Shown here piece after piece: positions 59,475 through 64,000 of a DNA stretch of 64,000 bases; the first letter of the stretch is position 1; each line of letters starts with the position of its first letter. The DNA comes from Streptomyces sp. NBC_00353. Lineage in GTDB: Bacteria; Actinomycetota; Actinomycetes; Streptomycetales; Streptomycetaceae. The stretch is taken from NCBI RefSeq assembly GCF_036108815.1, contig NZ_CP107985.1, positions 6,076,001 to 6,140,000 on the forward strand, written 5' to 3'. Below the pieces are notes generated by a model. It did not search any database. It was not told the DNA's origin and saw only the letters and a program-made list of their open reading frames with translations. A program made the translations under genes and the position numbers.

Positions 59475-60647
59475 ATGACGACGACCGCCATCACCAACAT
59501 CGCCAGTCTGGTCACCAACGACCCCTCCCTCGGTGACAATTCCCCCCTGGGCCTGATCCTGGACGCGGCCGTCGTCATCGAGGGCGACCGCGTCGTCTGG
59601 ACCGGTGAGTCGAGCAAAGCACCCGCCACTGACAACGCCGTCGACGCGGGCGGCCGCGCGGTGATCCCGGGGTTCGTCGACTCCCACTCGCATCTCCTCT
59701 TCGCGGGCGACCGCACCCAGGAGTTCAACGCCCGGATGTCCGGCCGCCCTTACACCGCCGGCGGCATCAGGACCACCGTCGCCGCCACCCGTGCCGCCAC
59801 CGACGACGAGCTCTCGGCCAACGTCGTCCGCTATCTGACAGAGGCACTCCGTCAGGGCACCACCACGTTCGAGACCAAGTCCGGCTACGGGCTCACCGTC
59901 GAGGACGAGGCCCGCGCCCTGCGTATCGCGGCCCGCCACACCGACGAGGTCACCTACCTCGGCGCCCACGTCGTGTCCCCCGACTACGCCGACGATCCTG
60001 CCGGGTACGTCGACCTGGTGACCGGACCGATGCTCGACGCCTGTGCCCCGTACGCCCGTTGGGTCGACGTCTTCTGCGAGAAGGGCGCGTTCGACGGCGA
60101 CCAGGCCCGTGCGATCCTCACCGCCGGCATGGCCAAGGGCCTCCACCCCCGCGTCCACGCCAACCAGCTCAGCTACGGCCCCGGTGTCCAGCTCGCCGTC
60201 GAGCTCGACGCCGCGTCCGCCGACCACTGCACCCACCTGACCGACGCGGACGTCGACGCCCTCGCCCAGGGCAACACCGTTGCCACGCTCCTCCCCGGCG
60301 CCGAGTTCTCCACCCGCGCCGACTGGCCCGACGCCCGCCGCATCCTGGACGCGGGCGCCACCGTCGCGCTCTCCACGGACTGCAACCCGGGCTCGTCGTT
60401 CACTTCCTCCATGCCCTTCTGCGTCGCCCTCGCCGTGCGCGACATGGGCATGACTCCGGACGAGGCCCTCTGGTCCGCCACCGCGGGCGGCGCCGCGGCC
60501 CTGCGCCGCACGGACATCGGCCGCATCGCCCCCGGCGCCCGCGCCGACCTGGTCCTCCTCGACGCCCCCAGCCATGTCCACCTCGCCTACCGGCCGGGTG
60601 TCCCGCTGGTCCAGGCGGTCTGGCAGCGCGGCGAACGCACGCTCTGA
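59475..60647 (+). CDS. hutI: Imidazolonepropionase
   Basis: A 390-residue metal-dependent amidohydrolase that opens the imidazolone ring to formimidoylglutamate. Key residues: FVDSHSHLLFAGDR (HxH, about 72-80), the KSGYGLTVEDE loop (about 140), the HANQLSYGPG His (about 230), HCTHLTD (about 255) and LSTDCNPGSSFTSSMPF (metal Asp, about 305). The ATG at 59475 follows AAGGAG at a slightly long spacing. Last gene of the operon before a strong terminator. Confidence 0.95.
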   Translation: MTTTAITNIASLVTNDPSLGDNSPLGLILDAAVVIEGDRVVWTGESSKAPATDNAVDAGGRAVIPGFVDSHSHLLFAGDRTQEFNARMSGRPYTAGGIRTTVAATRAATDDELSANVVRYLTEALRQGTTTFETKSGYGLTVEDEARALRIAARHTDEVTYLGAHVVSPDYADDPAGYVDLVTGPMLDACAPYARWVDVFCEKGAFDGDQARAILTAGMAKGLHPRVHANQLSYGPGVQLAVELDAASADHCTHLTDADVDALAQGNTVATLLPGAEFSTRADWPDARRILDAGATVALSTDCNPGSSFTSSMPFCVALAVRDMGMTPDEALWSATAGGAAALRRTDIGRIAPGARADLVLLDAPSHVHLAYRPGVPLVQAVWQRGERTL

Positions 60648-60680
60648 CCGCGTCGACGACGCGCCGACACCACGTCAGTC

Positions 60681-60723
60681 ATGCGGAAGGACCTGCCCGT
60701 TGACGGGTCAGGTCCTTCCGCAT
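60681..60723. terminator. Terminator of the hut operon and sigma gene
   Basis: A 15-bp perfect stem (60681-60695 with 60709-60723) with inner CCG/CGG pairs lies 33 bp past hutI and 37 bp before the stop of the convergent sigma-factor gene. It can act in both directions. Confidence 0.88.
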
Positions 60724-60760
60724 GATGAGGTCGCGCAACGGCGCAGAACGTGCCGGGGAA

Positions 60761-61729
60761 TCACTCCTCCAGCGTCAGGCCCTTCCTGAGCTTGACCAGC
60801 GTCCGGGAGAGCAGCCGCGAGACATGCATCTGGGAGATGCCGAGCTCCTCACCGATCTCCGACTGCGTCATATTGGCGACGAAGCGGAGCGAGAGGATCT
60901 TCCGGTCGCGGCCGGGCAGCGAGGCGATCAGCGGCTTCAGGGACTCGACGTACTCAACGCCTGCGAGTCCGTGGTCCTCGTAGCCGATCCGGTCGGCCAG
61001 CGCACCCTCGGTGTCGTCCTCCATGGGCTTGGCGTCGAGTGAGCTCGCGGTGTACGCGTTGCTCGCGGCCATGCCCTCGACGACCTCGTCGTCGCTGAGT
61101 CCGAGGCGGTCGGCGAGTTCGCCCACGGTGGGCGCCCGGTCCAGGCGCTGGGCGAGCTCGTCGCCCGCCTTGGCCAGGTCGATCCGCAACTCCTGCAGTC
61201 GTCGCGGGACGCGCACGGACCAACTGGTGTCGCGGAAGAAACGCTTGATCTCGCCGATGATGGTGGGCATCGCGAAGGTGGGGAACTCGACGCCCCGGCT
61301 GAGCTCGAACCGGTCGATCGCCTTGATCAGGCCGATGGTGCCGACCTGGACGATGTCCTCCATCGGTTCGCTGCGGGAGCGGAACCGGGAGGCGGCGAAC
61401 TTGACCAGGGCCAGGTTGAGTTCGACGAGCGTGTTGCGTACGTACGCATGCTCGTGGGTGCCCTCTTCGAGGGATTCGAGCCGCGCGAAGAGCGTCTTCG
61501 AAAGCGCTCTGGCGTCCAGCGGACCCACTTCGGAGTACGGCGGGATCTCGGGAAGGTCTTCGAGACCGTCGCCGATGCTGCTGGTCGTGCTGGTGTTGCG
61601 GATACTGCTGGTGTTGCTGCTGCGCGGGCCGGGTACGGCAACCGTTGCAGGGGAGTCTGATTCGGTCAGTCCCTGAGGACATGCTGACGTTGCGTTGTGG
61701 GTACGCGTTCCGTCGAGCCGGGGCGACAT
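60761..61729 (-). CDS. SigB/SigF-family alternative sigma factor
   Basis: A 322-residue group 3 sigma factor. After a Ser/Thr-rich N-terminus of about 65 residues come region 2 (LVELNLALVKFAASRFRSRSEPMEDIVQVGTIGLIKAIDRFELSRGVEFPTFAMPTIIGEIKRFFRDTSW), region 3 (PRRLQELRIDLAKAGDELAQRLDRAPTVGELADRLGLSDDEVVEGM) and the region 4 HTH (MTQSEIGEELGISQMHVSRLLSRTLVKLR). Streptomyces has about nine such factors for stress and development. The ATG at 61729 is chosen because GGAGG lies 5 bp upstream; in-frame ATGs at 61741 and 61753 are alternatives. Position suggests SigI, from memory. Confidence 0.92.
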   Translation of the reverse strand: MSPRLDGTRTHNATSACPQGLTESDSPATVAVPGPRSSNTSSIRNTSTTSSIGDGLEDLPEIPPYSEVGPLDARALSKTLFARLESLEEGTHEHAYVRNTLVELNLALVKFAASRFRSRSEPMEDIVQVGTIGLIKAIDRFELSRGVEFPTFAMPTIIGEIKRFFRDTSWSVRVPRRLQELRIDLAKAGDELAQRLDRAPTVGELADRLGLSDDEVVEGMAASNAYTASSLDAKPMEDDTEGALADRIGYEDHGLAGVEYVESLKPLIASLPGRDRKILSLRFVANMTQSEIGEELGISQMHVSRLLSRTLVKLRKGLTLEE

Positions 61730-62049
61730 GGTCTCCTCCATCGTTCTCGGCATATGGCTGCCGATGCCCTTACGTGTTCCTGCGGTGAAGCGGCGCCTCC
61801 AAAGCCGGTCGTGTTTTCGGTGTCCTCCTACCCTTACCCGGTCCGGACGGCGAGTTACAACTGCCAATTGATGCTAAATGTCCGGTTTGTTGGGTTCCTC
61901 GGCTACCGCGTGGCGCACGGAACGCGTACTGTTTTACGAAAGCCAGCGACAGCTGCACACGCAACCGCATGCACAGTGACAGTCGGTGACGCGTGAGCGG
62001 TGACGCAGGCAGTGACGTTGGCAATGACGAACGGCGAAGAGGGACGGGC
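61730..62049. other. Divergent control region between sigma and STAS genes
   Basis: 320 bp with no convincing gene. On the minus strand GGGTAAGGGTAGG (about 61824-61836) resembles the -10 of SigB-type promoters (GGGTA), but a matching GNNT -35 at the right spacing is weak. It is AT-richer near 61855-61895 than its surroundings, as expected for promoters. Confidence 0.35.
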
Positions 62050-62418
62050 ATGGACGGCCAGACGGTCGGCAGTGCGAACCGGGGTCGACTTCAGGTCGAG
62101 GTCCGGACCGAGGGGCGCAGCGAGGTCGTGACGCCGGTGGGTGAGCTGGATCACCACACCGCCGACCTGCTCCGCGAACCCTTGGAGAGCGCGGTCGAGC
62201 AAGGGCGTGTGCGCCTGGTGGTCGACTGTTCGCGACTCGAATTCTGTGATTCCACCGGGCTCAACGTGCTGCTCGGTGCGCGCCTCAAGGCGGAGGCGGC
62301 CGGGGGAGGGGTCCATTTGGCCGGAATGCTGCCGGTGGTGGCGAGGGTCTTCGAGATCACTGGGGCCGAGGCGGTCTTCACCGTCCACGACTCCCTCGAA
62401 GAGGCTCTGGACACCTGA
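62050..62418 (+). CDS. STAS-domain anti-sigma factor antagonist
   Basis: A 122-residue single STAS domain protein (RsbV/SpoIIAA type). EVVTPVGELDHHTADLLREPLESAVEQG is followed by the phosphorylation loop LEFCDSTGLNVLLGARL, with the target Ser at about residue 68, and LAGMLPVVARVFEITGAEAVFTVHDSLEEAL. Unphosphorylated antagonist binds the RsbW-like kinase and frees the sigma factor. The ATG at 62050 is preferred (GAAGAGGGA upstream). Upstream of the kinase gene and divergent from the sigma gene. Confidence 0.92.
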   Translation: MDGQTVGSANRGRLQVEVRTEGRSEVVTPVGELDHHTADLLREPLESAVEQGRVRLVVDCSRLEFCDSTGLNVLLGARLKAEAAGGGVHLAGMLPVVARVFEITGAEAVFTVHDSLEEALDT

Positions 62419-62649
62419 TCGTGACGCGGTTCATGGCGTCGGGCGCCGGGAGTGTTGCCCGGGTCACGCGATCCGCGTGGGCGAAGTGGGTGTTGTCACG
62501 ATTCGGCCGGGCAGGAGAGACCCCGCGAGCCCGGGGCGTCCTGCACACTCTGTAGCTGGTCGGTACCTGTACAGAACCTGTGCCGGTTTCCGAATCTGTA
62601 TCTGTATCTGTTCGATGGCGACATGGTGAATCGGTGAGGTGAAGCGCTG

Positions 62650-63153
62650 ATGAGCACCACCCGGCAGCATCAGCCGGGCGACCTCGGCCGCGAGCCGGAG
62701 GGCGCGGGCGACGGCGCCGGCACACCCTCCGCCGAGCCGGTCGAGCGACAGTGGCGCACGCTGCCGTTGCGGCAGGCCAGCGGCATCGTGCCGGCAGCCC
62801 GCGATTTCGCCCGCCAGGCCCTGCGTGACTGGGGCTGGCTCCCCGCGTCGAGCGCCGACCGCCGCGCGGCTGCCGAAGACGTCCTGCTGGTCGTCTCGGA
62901 GCTGGTCACCAACGCCTGTCTGCACGCGGAGGGGCCCGAGGAACTGCGCATCGGCTGCACCTCGAAGGTGCTGCGGGTGGAGGTTCTCGACGGCGGAGCG
63001 GGACAGCCCGCACCCCGCACCCCGCACCGTGCCGGCCGGCCCGGCGGGCACGGCATGTTCATCGTCCAGCGGCTCTGTCTGGACTGGGGGGTCCTGCGGG
63101 TGCCGGGTGAACCCGGCAAGACCGTCTGGGCGGAGCTGGCCGCCCCTGCGTAG
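62650..63153 (+). CDS. RsbW-like ATP-binding protein (probable anti-sigma factor)
   Basis: A 167-residue GHKL ATPase. A disordered N-terminus (1-32) precedes the HATPase domain: N-box VVSELVTNACLHA (about 82-94), G1 VEVLDGGAGQP (about 110-120) and G2 PGGHGMFIVQRL (about 131-142). Streptomyces has dozens of these; neighbours here make an anti-sigma factor or STAS kinase for the divergent sigma factor likely. The 230-bp gap after the STAS gene contains a TCTGTA repeat (about 62596-62611) and a separate promoter is possible. The ATG at 62650 has GAGGTGAAG upstream. Confidence 0.88.
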   Translation: MSTTRQHQPGDLGREPEGAGDGAGTPSAEPVERQWRTLPLRQASGIVPAARDFARQALRDWGWLPASSADRRAAAEDVLLVVSELVTNACLHAEGPEELRIGCTSKVLRVEVLDGGAGQPAPRTPHRAGRPGGHGMFIVQRLCLDWGVLRVPGEPGKTVWAELAAPA

Positions 63154-63198
63154 TCACGGGCCCGCCCCCGACTCCGTACCCCTGACTTTGCATCCCCG

Positions 63199-63225
63199 AA
63201 GAGCGCGCCGGATCGGCGCGCTCTT
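63199..63225 (+). terminator. Terminator after the RsbW-like gene
   Basis: AAGAGCGCGCC (63199-63209) pairs perfectly with GGCGCGCTCTT (63215-63225) over a 5-nt loop and runs into TTGTC. Located 46 bp past the stop. Confidence 0.8.
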
Positions 63226-63341
63226 TGTCTTCCCTCCATAAGGCCTCAGGCGTACCTTGAGCGCCCAATCTGATGTGTCGTCAGTAACTTGCGTCGATGT
63301 GATGCGGCGTGCGGCGACCACCGGCATGAGGGGAACTCGAG

Positions 63342-64000
63342 GTGTCGTACCCGAAGCGAACAGCTCTCGCCCTGGCGTCCGCGCTGGCCGGCTCGGTGGT
63401 GCTGCTGGCCGCGCCCGCCGCACACGCCACGGTCGTGGACGTCGACTACCAGTGCAAGACCCCGATCGGGGACAAGAGTGCCGTATCGCCCATCGACATC
63501 AAGGGCGTGAAGAGCGGCACCGGCTACACGCTCACGATGTCCTTCCAGAAGGGCGTCTCGTCCAGCCCCGTCGAACTGGGCAAGGGCGCCATGAAGCCCA
63601 GCGCGGTGATCCGGCTGGGCGGCGCCGAATCGGGCCAGGTGCAGGTCTCGGGACCGGCGAACGCCGCGGCGATCCCGGCCAACACCCCCATCAAGATCAG
63701 TGACTTGACGGGTACGTACACCCCGAAGAAGAGCGGCAAGGTCGGCTTCACCGCCGGGGTGCTCACCATCAAGGCTCTCGGTACGACCACGACCTGCACC
63801 CCGGGCAACAGCCCCAAGCCGTCGCTGGAGCTCGATGTGACGGCGGCGGGCGGCGCGCAGAACACGTCGGACAACGGCGGTCAGCTGCCGAAGACCGGTC
63901 CGCTGGACTCCGCGACGGCGCTCGGGACGCTCGGCGGCACGGTGCTGCTGACCGGTGCGGCCGGAGTGCTGTGGCTGACCCGGCGCGGGCAGCGGGCCAT
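63342..64000 (+). CDS. LPKTG-anchored surface protein (3' end outside window)
   Basis: At least 219 residues. A signal peptide (MSYPKRTALALASALAGSVVLLAAPAAHA) is followed by an immunoglobulin-like secreted domain with two Cys (VDYQCKTPIGDKSA, TTTTCTPGNSPKP). Near the edge stand the sortase motif LPKTG, a hydrophobic helix (ALGTLGGTVLLTGAAGVLWL) and RRG, so the protein is cut by sortase and bound to peptidoglycan. It starts at GTG 63342 behind GAGGGG. The stop is not in the window but should be within a few codons. Its function is not evident; it may be a developmental or adhesive surface protein. Confidence 0.88.
   Translation, partial: MSYPKRTALALASALAGSVVLLAAPAAHATVVDVDYQCKTPIGDKSAVSPIDIKGVKSGTGYTLTMSFQKGVSSSPVELGKGAMKPSAVIRLGGAESGQVQVSGPANAAAIPANTPIKISDLTGTYTPKKSGKVGFTAGVLTIKALGTTTTCTPGNSPKPSLELDVTAAGGAQNTSDNGGQLPKTGPLDSATALGTLGGTVLLTGAAGVLWLTRRGQRA

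Noticed and set aside
61824..61850. SigB-type promoter upstream of the sigma gene
   Set aside because: The GGGTA-like -10 is present, but no GNNT -35 lies at 14-16 bp; kept only as a remark in the intergenic entry.
1..64000. CRISPR arrays, rRNA genes, prophage structural genes, replication origin
   Set aside because: No regularly spaced repeats, rRNA-like sequence, phage structural genes or DnaA-box cluster were seen. The only mobile DNA is the Tn554-type element and the MITE-like repeat.

Overview
The window is high-GC chromosomal DNA from a Streptomyces. Evidence: dense G/C-ending codons, many GTG and TTG starts, long antisense shadow frames, a bldA-type tRNA-Leu(UAA), two secreted Rpf proteins beside enolase, and a conserved actinobacterial gene order (mazG, P450, rpf, rpf, eno, divIC-like, DUF501, ppx, ndh, cfa). 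From memory this order resembles the eno/bldA/hut neighbourhood of S. coelicolor. No database search was run.

Left edge (1-4732): a three-gene tyrosine-recombinase transposon of the Tn554 type (tnpA-tnpB-tnpC, read leftwards, 4-bp overlaps). It interrupts an HNH/DUF1524 nuclease gene, of which only the 3' part remains in view. Its left end and any cargo lie mostly outside the window.

4733-18404: a GNAT acetyltransferase, two envelope proteins, an orphan DNA methylase with a specificity-like C-terminus, a PQ-rich membrane protein overlapping a Ser/Thr kinase, a secreted glycoside-hydrolase-like protein, a YfhO membrane protein divergent from a GtrB/GtrA pair (a probable three-component envelope glycosylation set), a SurA-like lipoprotein, and a 220-bp MITE-like repeat at its stop codon.

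18405-34561: mazG, a CYP107-type P450, two rpf genes (the second behind a c-di-AMP riboswitch), eno, divIC-like, DUF501, ppx, ndh (with a Rex-type operator), cfa, a MacB/FtsX-type ABC exporter, a beta-mannosidase remnant, and bldA.

34562-43724: a Bax-inhibitor-1 protein, small conserved proteins, a thiolase, an SGNH hydrolase, cystathionine beta-synthase, and a divergent HTH regulator / short-chain dehydrogenase pair.

43736-51759: the most unusual locus. A betaine (OpuC)-type ABC importer and a cytosine/hydantoin-type permease diverge from a histidine/aromatic ammonia-lyase homologue that lacks the MIO-forming Ala-Ser-Gly, which is followed by an RpiR regulator. I infer a quaternary-ammonium histidine derivative, such as ergothioneine or hercynine, as substrate.

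51928-60647: a membrane protein, a four-gene Roadblock/DUF4388 cluster, and the hut operon (hutU, an M20 amidohydrolase, hutF, hutI).

60761-64000: a SigB-family sigma factor divergent from a STAS antagonist and a RsbW-like ATPase, then the start of an LPKTG-anchored surface protein. Two genes carry TTA codons, tnpA (codon 3) and the DUF4388 gene (codon 127), which links them to bldA.
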